Positions 5,930 through 12,848 of a stretch of DNA of 64,000 bases are shown piece after piece. Position 1 is the stretch's first letter. Each line of letters opens with the position of its first letter. The stretch is from Stieleria maiorica (GTDB taxonomy: Bacteria; Planctomycetota; Planctomycetia; Pirellulales; Pirellulaceae). A program made the position numbers and the translations under genes. The DNA is taken from the NCBI RefSeq assembly GCF_008035925.1, contig NZ_CP036264.1, positions 9,137,035-9,201,034 of the forward strand, written 5' to 3'. The notes under the pieces are model-generated. The model did not search any database. It had not been told where the DNA came from and saw only the letters and a program-made list of their open reading frames with translations.

Positions 5930-6062
5930 ACGATTGACTGCCAGGTTGGACTACATCACGCGACGGTCGCGGGTTCGAATCCCGCCAAAGCGAACCGTTG
6001 GCTCGCTTTGTAGCTCAGTGGGTAGAGCATCGAACTGTCTGATCGATAACTTCGTTGATCGT
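5930..6062 (+). ncRNA. Y-RNA-like gene 6 with permuted tRNA-like module
   Basis: Terminal helix ACGATTGAC (5930-5938) with GTTGATCGT (6054-6062), 9 bp including G-U. The core holds T-arm GCGGG-TTCGAAT-CCCGC, 3' acceptor CAAAGCG (5986-5992), an 11-nt loop, 5' acceptor CGCTTTG (6004-6010; perfect 7 bp), then TA and a textbook D-arm GCTCAGTGGGTAGAGC. The order is circularly permuted relative to a tRNA. Confidence 0.8.
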
Positions 6063-6112
6063 ATTTGCAAATCCATGAGCGAAAGCCCAGCGTGGCCCGC
6101 TCAAACAAGACA

Positions 6113-6242
6113 CGACTGACTGCCGAGTTGGAGTACATCGACTTTTAATCGAAGGATGCGGGTTCGAGTCCCGTCGGTTTGGCCAAGCCGAGCCGTAGCT
6201 CAATTGGGAGAGCTTATCTCTGACACATCACTTCGTCAGCCG
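6113..6242 (+). ncRNA. Y-RNA-like gene 7 with permuted tRNA-Lys-like module
   Basis: Terminal helix CGACTGAC (6113-6120) with GTCAGCCG (6235-6242), one mismatch. The core includes TCGA-CTTTTAA-TCGA, which is a lysine UUU anticodon arm, T-arm GCGGG-TTCGAGT-CCCGT, acceptor CGGTTTG (6175) pairing with CGAGCCG (6189-6195) through a 7-nt loop, and D-arm GCTCAATTGGGAGAGC. Poly-T (CGTTTTCATTTTC) follows. Confidence 0.78.
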
Positions 6243-6386
6243 TTTTCATTTTCATTTGCTCGTTGAGAGTAACCATGCGTGTGCAATTTCAATTCTTCGC
6301 CATTACGAAATCCGGCGCCGAGTAATCGGACGTCGAGCGAAGACTGTCTGCACATTCAAAACTACTTTCATCAAGCGATATGAATC

Positions 6387-6752
6387 ATGGAAACCACAAC
6401 CGAAACCAACTTCGCGACGAACGTGGCAGCACGCGTCGCTGGAGAAGACATCAAACCAGGAGACTACGTCACCGCTTTGACAGAGATCTACGAACTGCCA
6501 TCGTTCCTGTGGTGCTGCACAAGCAGCACGCTCGCGGCGGACGAACCAGTTCGATCGGTCTACAAAGCCCGTGACGCTGGCCAGCCCAGCAAAGTCATCA
6601 CCGTCTGCTTGCCGTTCGTTTACACCAAGCAAGCGAGAGGCGGTACCGCGATCTTCGACATCCGCAAACACCAGCTTGTCCGGCTCGACCGAGGCACTGG
6701 TCGCAAGGTGTGGAAGCGATTGCGGAAGAACTTGAAGAAGAAACGGAAATAG
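6387..6752 (+). CDS. Small basic protein encoded inside the Y-RNA array
   Basis: 121-residue protein lying between Y-RNA-like genes 7 and 8. It has no signal peptide. The middle carries ELPSFLWCCTSSTLAADEPVR with adjacent cysteines, and the C-terminus is a strongly basic tail (RKVWKRLRKNLKKKRK) suited to nucleic-acid binding. I do not recognise a characterised family. The 144 bp before it contain the T-rich 3' flank of gene 7; its stop is 10 bp from the helix of gene 8. An RNA-binding partner of Ro60 or the Y RNAs is an inference from the tail and the location. Confidence 0.7.
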   Translation: METTTETNFATNVAARVAGEDIKPGDYVTALTEIYELPSFLWCCTSSTLAADEPVRSVYKARDAGQPSKVITVCLPFVYTKQARGGTAIFDIRKHQLVRLDRGTGRKVWKRLRKNLKKKRK

Positions 6753-6762
6753 CAAGCGCACA

Positions 6763-6905
6763 CGATCGACTGCCGATTCGGAGTACATGGTTCATACCCC
6801 GGGTGTCGTGAGTTCGAATCTCACCGGCCCAACTGTTTAACCAAAGCAGGGCCGTAGCTCAGTGGCAGAGCACCATAAAGTCTCTGATCACAACTTCGTC
6901 GATCG
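6763..6905 (+). ncRNA. Y-RNA-like gene 8 with permuted tRNA-Met-like module
   Basis: Terminal helix CGATCGAC (6763-6770) with GTCGATCG (6898-6905), perfect 8 bp. The core has loop TTCATAC (CAU-type), T-arm GTGAG-TTCGAAT-CTCAC, 3' acceptor CGGCCC (6825) pairing with GGGCCG (6849-6854), and D-arm GCTCAGTGGCAGAGC. ATGG (6787) pairs with CCAT (6873), which joins the module to the Ro60-side stem. T-rich flank CGTTTTGTTTT. Confidence 0.8.
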
Positions 6906-6945
6906 CGTTTTGTTTTCCAAATGCATCACAACTAATAACCGAACA

Positions 6946-7052
6946 CATTCGACTGCCGGAGTGGAGTACATGGCTTTGCAGGTTCGATTCCCGCCCGGCC
7001 CGCTGACTTGATTTCAATCGGGCCGGATCTCTGCCCATACCTTCGTCGAATG
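6946..7052 (+). ncRNA. Y-RNA-like gene 9 (reduced tRNA-like module)
   Basis: Terminal helix CATTCGAC (6946-6953) with GTCGAATG (7045-7052), perfect 8 bp, followed by CTTTTT. The core has GGCTTTGCAGG running straight into the T-loop TTCGATT, and an 8-bp acceptor-like helix CCGGCCCG/CGGGCCGG (6995-7002 with 7019-7026). D-arm and anticodon 3' strand are absent, as if deleted. Confidence 0.72.
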
Positions 7053-7079
7053 CTTTTTCCAAATCACCAAAGTGGGATA

Positions 7080-7203
7080 AGCATCAGGCCTGTCAATATT
7101 TGACAAGTCGGATGCTCATCTCACACAAGTTTCTTCGCCGTGGATCTTGTTAAAGATCCCCGGCTGCCCGGATGTTGAACAACATCCATCACATGTAGGA
7201 GGT
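7080..7203 (+). promoter_or_regulatory. 5' leader of the Ro60 gene: three hairpins and a strong Shine-Dalgarno
   Basis: Three stem-loops follow one another: AGCATC..GATGCT (7080-7116) enclosing TGTCAA-TAT-TTGACA; GGATCTT-GTTA-AAGATCC (7142-7159); and GGATGTTG-AA-CAACATCC (7170-7187). The last ends 9 nt before AGGAGGT (7197-7203), itself 4 nt from the start. The arrangement suggests control of transcription or translation of the Ro60 gene; the mechanism is not visible. Confidence 0.55.
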
Positions 7204-7207
7204 CAAG

Positions 7208-8851
7208 ATGGCCAACAAGAGTCTGTTTTCGAGCATCACGAGCGTTCTACCACGGGCGACGACTGTCAACGAAGCCGGCGGTCCGGCGTACAAGTTCCCG
7301 GCAAAGCATGCGCTCGCGCAGCTGGCGGCTACCGGTACGTTCGGAAACGTGTTCTACGCGACGGCCTCGGATCAGCTTGACCAACTGCGAAAGCTGATCG
7401 ACGACGTCGGCGACAACGAGTTCCTGGCAAAGCTGGCTGTCTACTCACGTGAGCGTGCTTACATGAAGGACATGCCGGCGGCGCTGCTCGTCACGCTGTC
7501 GACTCGCGACACGGCTCTGATGCACAAGGTCTTTGACCGAGTTGCTGACAACGGCCGCGTTCTGCGCACGGTGTTCCAGATGGTTCGTTCAGGACAGTTC
7601 GGTCGCAAGGGTCTGTCGTCTTCGCTTCAGCGTGCGTTCCAGCGTTGGCTGAACGAGGCTTCGACGGGTAAGTTGCTGTCAAGCTCGATCGGTAACGATC
7701 CGAGCCTGCGCGACGTCCTGCGAATGGCACGTCCGACGCCGAAGGATGACGCTCGTCGAGCGTTGTTTGGTTGGCTGACCGATAAGGAAGTCGACAAGTG
7801 GGCTCCGGCAACGGAAGCTGACTTGCCGGCCGAGGTTCAGTCACTGAAGGCGTTCCGTGCTGTGGAGACCGAAGAGGCTCAGGCGTTGATCGCGGGCGAC
7901 CTGCAAGTTCGATGGGACTTGCTGGCTGATTCAGCCAAGGGTCCGATTGTCTGGAAGGCAATTGCCCGACAGATGGGACCGCAGGCTCTGCGCATGAACC
8001 TGAACACGCTGTTGCGTCACGACGTTTTCAAGAACGGTAACAAGCCTGACGATGCAATGATCGATTACGTTGCCGGCCGCATCGCGGATCCGGAGGCGAT
8101 TCGACGTTCACGTCAGTTCCCATACCAGTTCTTGGCGGCGTACCTGAACGCTGCGGACGAGGTTCCACACAAGATCAAGTCAGCGTTGCATGACGCGGCG
8201 GAGATTGCATGTGGCAACATCCCGCAGTTGCCGGCGCCGGTCATCATCGGTCTGGACACGTCTGGATCGATGGGATGCTCGGTGACGGGTTGGCAAGGTC
8301 GAGGCCGCACGTCGAAGATGCGTTGCGTTGACGTCGCCGCGTTGTTCGCCGCAGCGATCCTGCGTCGTAACCCGGACAGCGTCGTCATTCCGTTCGACAC
8401 GCAAGCCTACACGGCAAAGATCGATCCAAGTGATTCGATCCTGAGCCTGTCGGCACGGCTGTCAAAGTACGGAGGCGGCGGAACGGATGTGTCATTGCCG
8501 TTGGTCGAGGCCAACAAGCGATACGCAAAGCGTACGTTTGCTGGAATCGTCCTGGTCAGCGACAACGAAAGCTGGATCAACTCGGGACGTGTCAACGAAT
8601 ACGGCCGAGGCGGTTCGACTGGCGTCATGACCGAGTGGCAGAAGTTCGTCACGAACGCTCGCCGCCACGGCACCACCGATCCGAAGTTGGTCTGCATCGA
8701 CATCGCCCCATACGGCAACACGCAAGCACCCGATCGCCAGGACATCCTGAACATCGGAGGCTTCAGCGACGCAGTGTTCAACGTCGTTAGTAACTTCCTA
8801 GAGTCCGACACCAACCGTTTCGTCCGCGAGGTCGAAGCCGTTGAACTGTAG
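7208..8851 (+). CDS. rsr: Ro60 / Rsr (TROVE + vWA RNA-binding ring protein)
   Basis: 547-residue orthologue of the Ro60 autoantigen. Residues about 15-335 are the TROVE HEAT-like repeat ring. From about 340 a von Willebrand factor A domain follows with MIDAS residues in IIGLDTSGSMGCS, the threonine in GGGGTDVS and the aspartate in VSDNESW. Ro60 binds Y RNAs on its outer surface and threads misfolded RNA ends through its hole; in Deinococcus a Y RNA tethers it to PNPase. Nine Y-RNA-like genes lie directly upstream, the usual genomic link in bacteria but with far more RNAs. Start set by AGGAGGT; a Rho-independent terminator follows the stop. Confidence 0.95.
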   Translation: MANKSLFSSITSVLPRATTVNEAGGPAYKFPAKHALAQLAATGTFGNVFYATASDQLDQLRKLIDDVGDNEFLAKLAVYSRERAYMKDMPAALLVTLSTRDTALMHKVFDRVADNGRVLRTVFQMVRSGQFGRKGLSSSLQRAFQRWLNEASTGKLLSSSIGNDPSLRDVLRMARPTPKDDARRALFGWLTDKEVDKWAPATEADLPAEVQSLKAFRAVETEEAQALIAGDLQVRWDLLADSAKGPIVWKAIARQMGPQALRMNLNTLLRHDVFKNGNKPDDAMIDYVAGRIADPEAIRRSRQFPYQFLAAYLNAADEVPHKIKSALHDAAEIACGNIPQLPAPVIIGLDTSGSMGCSVTGWQGRGRTSKMRCVDVAALFAAAILRRNPDSVVIPFDTQAYTAKIDPSDSILSLSARLSKYGGGGTDVSLPLVEANKRYAKRTFAGIVLVSDNESWINSGRVNEYGRGGSTGVMTEWQKFVTNARRHGTTDPKLVCIDIAPYGNTQAPDRQDILNIGGFSDAVFNVVSNFLESDTNRFVREVEAVEL

Positions 8852-8869
8852 GACGATAGGCTAAATAGC

Positions 8870-8907
8870 AAAACGCCCGTGACGGAGATCTCTGTCGCGG
8901 GCGTTTT
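8870..8907 (+). terminator. Rho-independent terminator after the Ro60 gene
   Basis: AAAACGCCCG (8870) pairs with CGGGCGTTTT (8898-8907), and the inner GAC.GAGATCTC.GTC extends the stem. 3' T-run. It starts 18 nt after the Ro60 stop. Confidence 0.9.
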
Positions 8908-8910
8908 CTC

Positions 8911-9045
8911 GTAGTGGACGAGGCGACGAGTTCCTTCGATCCGTGAAAGTTACATCACCCGCCCGCTTGCGGGAGGGTCGGACGCGGTAGCGGCCGGGGA
9001 GGGCACCCTCTCCTCGCTTAGGCTCGACTCTCCCTCGAGGGAGAG
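8911..9045. repeat. Composite intergenic repeat region
   Basis: GTAGTGGACGAGGCGACGAG (8911-8930) is one arm of the palindromic element seen complete at 56869-56923 and 62206-62261. It is followed by CCCGCTTGCGGG and a perfect 18-nt palindrome CTCTCCCTCGAGGGAGAG (9028-9045). Such dispersed elements are typical of planctomycete intergenic DNA. No gene is seen here. Confidence 0.6.
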
Positions 9046-9094
9046 TGAAATTGTGTGCGGTTCGTTATCGCTTGCTCACGGTACAATCTCAGTC

Positions 9095-9649
9095 ATGAAA
9101 TCTAAAGATAAACTCGTCTCCACCAGCAAATTCCTCAGCTTGGTCCTGCGGCATCGGCCCGAAGTGATTGGTGCAAAGCTAGACCCTGAAGGTTGGCTCG
9201 CGATCGACGAATTGATTGCCCAAGCAAACTCCCATGGAAAGGCATTAACGCTGGAACTGCTTCACGAAGTGGTTGCGACGAACGACAAGAAGCGTTTCGC
9301 CTTGAGCGACGATGGATTGCGCATCCGCGCCAGCCAGGGTCACTCGGTCTCCGGTGTCGAACTCAACCTCGAACAGCAGACGCCTCCCGAGGTTCTCTAC
9401 CACGGAACTGTCGCGGCATTTCTCGACAGCATTCGAGCGACCGGTCTGCAAAAGCGATCACGTCACCACGTCCATCTTTCGCCCGATGAAGAAACCGCGA
9501 CCAAAGTTGGATCGCGGCGAGGCAAGCCCATCATCTTGAGAGTCGCAGCCGAAACCATGCATCGTGACGGCCACCAATTCTATCTCTCCGCCAACGGAGT
9601 CTGGCTCGTCGACGCCGTCCCACCGATCTACCTGACTTTTACAGAATGA
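9095..9649 (+). CDS. kptA: RNA 2'-phosphotransferase (KptA/Tpt1)
   Basis: 184 residues, the usual length for the family. The winged-helix N-terminal part carries SKFLSLVLRHRPE; the ADP-ribosyltransferase-fold C-terminal part carries YHGT, HHVHLS and GSRRGKPIILRV, so the conserved Arg-His-Arg-Arg set is present. Tpt1/KptA transfers a 2'-phosphate from an RNA junction to NAD+, releasing nicotinamide and ADP-ribose 1'',2''-cyclic phosphate. In fungi this finishes tRNA splicing; the bacterial substrate is unclear. It lies downstream of the Ro60/Y-RNA locus and 7 bp before the next gene. ATG 9095 is chosen because the domain begins there. Confidence 0.92.
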   Translation: MKSKDKLVSTSKFLSLVLRHRPEVIGAKLDPEGWLAIDELIAQANSHGKALTLELLHEVVATNDKKRFALSDDGLRIRASQGHSVSGVELNLEQQTPPEVLYHGTVAAFLDSIRATGLQKRSRHHVHLSPDEETATKVGSRRGKPIILRVAAETMHRDGHQFYLSANGVWLVDAVPPIYLTFTE

Positions 9650-9656
9650 TTGGCTG

Positions 9657-10181
9657 ATGGATACTCCTGATCTCTCTCAATTTAATTTCACAATCACAGT
9701 CGACGATGTCGCCACCGCGATCAAAAAGGTGAATGCGTATTCGACCGAACAAAGAATCAGTCGTTTTGATGATGTTGCGGCCAAGCAAGGCAATGTGATG
9801 GGCGCTGCCGTCCAGCTTGGCTCGCTGAAAGTGCCAATGGAATTGGTCGAGGAGAGTCTCTACGTATTACTGGTTCTCTTTGAACTATTTGAAGCTGTTG
9901 CCCCAGCCATGCCAACGGTAAGCCAAAAGACGGTGCAGGATTCATTTGAAAAATATGCTGCGATGATTCGATTCTACGACGAAGAGTCTCCCCGCGAGAT
10001 CCAGCGATTGTCGCAGGCTCAGTGGAAGAAATTCCAGGAGCATGCAGTCCTCGCCTTTGTCGTTAACCACTTGAAGGAAAAACTCATCGGCATCAATCAC
10101 GAAACCGAGTTGGTTCGTCAGTGCTGCATGGTTATGACGCAGTCATTCGTTTCAACTTACGTTGAATCGCGAGGGAATTAG
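9657..10181 (+). CDS. Hypothetical protein between kptA and the ADP-ribosylhydrolase
   Basis: 174-residue, mostly helical protein with no signal peptide; a hydrophobic segment at about 62-80 (ELVEESLYVLLVLFELFEAV) looks amphipathic rather than membrane-spanning. I do not recognise it. It begins 7 bp after kptA and precedes the DraG-type hydrolase by 68 bp on the same strand, so the three may be co-expressed. Confidence 0.7.
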   Translation: MDTPDLSQFNFTITVDDVATAIKKVNAYSTEQRISRFDDVAAKQGNVMGAAVQLGSLKVPMELVEESLYVLLVLFELFEAVAPAMPTVSQKTVQDSFEKYAAMIRFYDEESPREIQRLSQAQWKKFQEHAVLAFVVNHLKEKLIGINHETELVRQCCMVMTQSFVSTYVESRGN

Positions 10182-10249
10182 AAACTTCAGTACGGTTGAA
10201 TGCATAGTAATTCGTTTTTTTGAAGATGACTGTAGGTGGGGGCCAATGA

Positions 10250-11302
10250 ATGAAGCGAGATGCGATCGGTGGATGCATTCTGGGGACTGCGGTCGGGGAT
10301 GCGCTAGGTCTACCCTATGAAGGCGTATCGCCAAAGCGAGCTGCTAGGCTGCTTGGTCCACCCGATCGGTACCGATTCTTCTTTCGTCGCGGAATGATCT
10401 CCGACGACACCGAACACACCTGCATGGTCGCTCAATCGTTGATTGACGCGGGTGGCGAAGTTCCAAAATTCACGCGTACTTTTGCAAGACGGTTGCGGTG
10501 GTGGATTCTGGCATTGCCGGCCGGGGTTGGCAAAGCGACGGCGCGGTCGGGGATCAAGTTGTGGCTCCGGGCAAGTCCCGAGAGGTCAGGTGTATTCTCA
10601 GCCGGGAATGGTCCTGCCATGCGTGCAGCGATCTTCGGAGCTGCCTTGAACGACGTTCCGTCGATCCTGGAATTCGTTCGGGCCTCCTCGCGGTTAACTC
10701 ACAGTGACCCGAAAGCAGAGTACGGTGCGATCGCCGTGGCATTGGCAGCCAAACACTCACGCGACAATACAACCGTCGATGCGAACCTTTGGCTCGACGA
10801 AGTTGTCGATGCGGTGGGAGAAGGCGGAGCGGAATTGATTGATTTGCTCCGCCAAGCCATTCAAAGCGTTGCTGCCGGCGAAACAACCCAGACGTTCGCA
10901 GGTTCGCTTGGGCTTGATCGAGGCGTGACCGGATACACCTACCACACCGTTCCGGTTGCTATCCACGCATGGCTGTCCAACCCGAAAGACTTTCGCAAGG
11001 CGGTGACAAGCATCATCGAGTGCGGTGGCGACGCGGACACGACCGCCGCGATCGTCGGTAGCATCGTGGGCGCTGGTGTCGGGCGAGCAGGCATCCCAGG
11101 CGAATGGCTCGACGGCATTTGGGATTGGCCACGCAGTGTTTCTTGGATGCGGCGACTCGGTGACGCTCTGGCTAACTCGCTCGCTGGTGACCATTTGGTG
11201 AATTCGCCCACCGTCAATCCAGTCGTAGTGCCTTTCCGCAATCTGCTGTTCCTATTCGTCGTTCTCTTTCACGGCTTCCGCCGACTTGCTCCACCTTACT
11301 GA
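10250..11302 (+). CDS. ADP-ribosylglycohydrolase (DraG/ARH family)
   Basis: 350-residue ADP-ribosyl hydrolase fold. It shows GCILGTAVGDALGLPYEG, the metal-binding SDDTE segment (about residues 47-51) and the C-terminal GGDADTTAAIVGSIVGAGVG that completes the dinuclear Mg site. Family members remove ADP-ribose from proteins or act on other ADP-ribosyl compounds. The last 20 residues are an unusual hydrophobic tail (LLFLFVVLF). Proximity to KptA, which releases ADP-ribose 1'',2''-cyclic phosphate and can ADP-ribosylate RNA ends in vitro, suggests a functional pair; this is inference. The stop overlaps the next start by 1 nt. ATG 10250 is in frame; the ATG 4 nt upstream is not. Confidence 0.88.
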   Translation: MKRDAIGGCILGTAVGDALGLPYEGVSPKRAARLLGPPDRYRFFFRRGMISDDTEHTCMVAQSLIDAGGEVPKFTRTFARRLRWWILALPAGVGKATARSGIKLWLRASPERSGVFSAGNGPAMRAAIFGAALNDVPSILEFVRASSRLTHSDPKAEYGAIAVALAAKHSRDNTTVDANLWLDEVVDAVGEGGAELIDLLRQAIQSVAAGETTQTFAGSLGLDRGVTGYTYHTVPVAIHAWLSNPKDFRKAVTSIIECGGDADTTAAIVGSIVGAGVGRAGIPGEWLDGIWDWPRSVSWMRRLGDALANSLAGDHLVNSPTVNPVVVPFRNLLFLFVVLFHGFRRLAPPY

Positions 11303-12192
11303 TGTCTATCGACCGCGACACGATCGAGAAGAATCTGCGACTGCATGTCGATCGGCTTGCGGGATTGATCGGTCCGCGCACCTTAAGCAAGCCGAAAACG
11401 ATTCAGGCCACGATCGGGTACGTCGAAAGTCAGTGGTCCGGGATGGGATACAGTCATTCGCGGGAATGCTACGACGCCATGGGCGATGAGGCGACTAACT
11501 TGATCGTCGAGCGTCCTGGTACCAAACGAGCCGATGAGATCGTTTTGCTCGGCGCCCACTACGACACTGTCTTCAGCACACCTGGTGCCGATGACAATGC
11601 CTCCGCCGTCGCGGTATTGATCGAAGTCAGCCGATTACTGCGCGAGCACAGTGGAAAGCGGACCGTCCGATTCGTCGCGTTCGCTTGCGAGGAGCCGCCC
11701 TATTTCAACATGGATTCCATGGGCAGCCAGCACCACGCCCGCCTCTCACGCGAGCGCGGCGACAACATCATTGGAATGCTGTGCCTGGAGATGGTCGGTT
11801 ACTACAGTCTGACGAGAGGCTCGCAGACGGTTCCGCCGGGAATTCCCAAATGGATGCACCGATTCTTTCCACAACGTGGCAACTTTCTGGCAGCCGTCGG
11901 CAACATGCCATCCTGGAAGTTGTGCTGGAGATTCCGGCGAGGATTCAAACGCGGCACGCGCCGCATGCCGCTGTTCTCGATCTGCTTACCCGAAAAGATC
12001 CACGAGATCCGTCTCAGCGACAACAGCTCATTCTGGGACCAAGGCTATCCCGCCCTGATGCTCACCGACACCAGCTTCTTGCGCAATCCAAACTATCACC
12101 AAGCCACCGACACACCAGACACGCTCGACTATCCCAGGATGACCGAAGTCACCCTCGGCGTCGCATCTGCGATGCGCAAACTGCTCGGCTAA
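11302..12192 (+). CDS. M28-family zinc metallopeptidase
   Basis: 296-residue M28 (aminopeptidase-type) peptidase. Zinc ligands are visible in LLGAHYDTV (His, then Asp in GADDNASAV), the catalytic and metal-binding CEEPP (Glu-Glu), the later LEMVGYY acidic site and the final His in PNYHQATDT. No signal peptide is evident, so it is probably cytoplasmic. Translationally coupled to the ADP-ribosylhydrolase by a 1-nt overlap (TGATG). It converges with the phosphoesterase gene, overlapping its 3' end by 4 nt. Confidence 0.88.
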   Translation: MSIDRDTIEKNLRLHVDRLAGLIGPRTLSKPKTIQATIGYVESQWSGMGYSHSRECYDAMGDEATNLIVERPGTKRADEIVLLGAHYDTVFSTPGADDNASAVAVLIEVSRLLREHSGKRTVRFVAFACEEPPYFNMDSMGSQHHARLSRERGDNIIGMLCLEMVGYYSLTRGSQTVPPGIPKWMHRFFPQRGNFLAAVGNMPSWKLCWRFRRGFKRGTRRMPLFSICLPEKIHEIRLSDNSSFWDQGYPALMLTDTSFLRNPNYHQATDTPDTLDYPRMTEVTLGVASAMRKLLG

Positions 12193-12848
12193 ACCTCAAC
12201 GACAATACCGTTGTTCTTGAGTTTGCCTGCGAGATCACAACATGTGCAGTTGATGAACTGGGTCGCACCGCGGGTGAACATTCCGTAGTTGCTAATTCCC
12301 TTCTCGTCATGCAGATGCCCGAAGGCGTGAATACGTGGTTGGATTCGTTCGTCGACATGCCGGCGAAGGGCGGCACAGCCGACTTGAACAATTGCGTGTG
12401 ACTCGATGTCGTGCGTCAGATCGAGGACACCCTTGGGCGGCCCATGCGTAATGAGAATGGCGATGTCGTCGGGAATTGACTGCCGAACAAGATCCAGCTT
12501 GCCACGTTTCTTCATGTAAGCCCAATCATGAAACCGTGGCGTGCAAGGCGATCCGAAGATCTTCAATCCATGACACGCCATCTGATCATGGATCAGGAAG
12601 TGAACTGCCGGGTAGTCTTCCGCTCGGATCAAACCTTGTTCGACCGCCGTTGAATGGTTGCCTGGAACGAACACCTTGGTTGCGATTTCCAACGTGGAAT
12701 ACCAATCGAAGAACCGCCTTGCTTCGGGTTCATTCATCCAAGCATTACCATGAGTCGCTTCGTCTCCGCAATGAATGACCAGGTCGACATCGGGTACTTG
12801 CAGGCCAAGATGTTCGTTGTGGGTGTCTGAAATAAACCAAATCTTCAT
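12189..12848 (-). CDS. Calcineurin-like metallophosphoesterase
   Basis: 219-residue metallophosphoesterase. The dimetal motifs read FISDTHNEH (D-x-H), IHCGDEATHGN (GD), VPGNHS (GNH), ILITHGPPKG (H) and AFGHLHDEKG (GHxH). The family cleaves phosphodiesters or phosphomonoesters; the substrate cannot be told from the sequence. It starts overlapping the stop of the upstream hypothetical gene by 4 nt, the end of a three-gene minus-strand set headed by the phosphorothioation-associated methyltransferase. Confidence 0.88.
   Translation of the reverse strand: MKIWFISDTHNEHLGLQVPDVDLVIHCGDEATHGNAWMNEPEARRFFDWYSTLEIATKVFVPGNHSTAVEQGLIRAEDYPAVHFLIHDQMACHGLKIFGSPCTPRFHDWAYMKKRGKLDLVRQSIPDDIAILITHGPPKGVLDLTHDIESHAIVQVGCAALRRHVDERIQPRIHAFGHLHDEKGISNYGMFTRGATQFINCTCCDLAGKLKNNGIVVEV

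Noticed and set aside
6113..6905. tmRNA (ssrA)
   Set aside because: There is a tRNA-like part and permutation, but no tag-peptide reading frame, pseudoknots or alanine G3-U70 acceptor in the expected place.
5252..7052. Interrupted tRNA genes with introns in normal 5'-to-3' order
   Set aside because: Normal-order pairing of acceptor strands fails (for example CGCTTTG with the downstream CGGTTTG, or ATCGTAG with CCAGCAT), whereas permuted pairing within each unit gives 6-8 bp and the flanks covary as terminal helices.
5252..7052. Y RNAs transcribed from the minus strand
   Set aside because: The complement of the trailer reads GACGARGT.., which recalls the Ro60-binding strand of animal Y RNAs. 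But T-loops (TTCGANT) and D-arms (TAGCTCAG..GAGC) are only correct on the plus strand, and T-runs follow the plus-strand 3' ends. The resemblance is left open.
5252..7052. Integron attC-like or CRISPR-like repeat array
   Set aside because: The units are spaced irregularly, share short motifs rather than identical repeats, lack GTTRRRY core sites and have no integrase or cas gene nearby.
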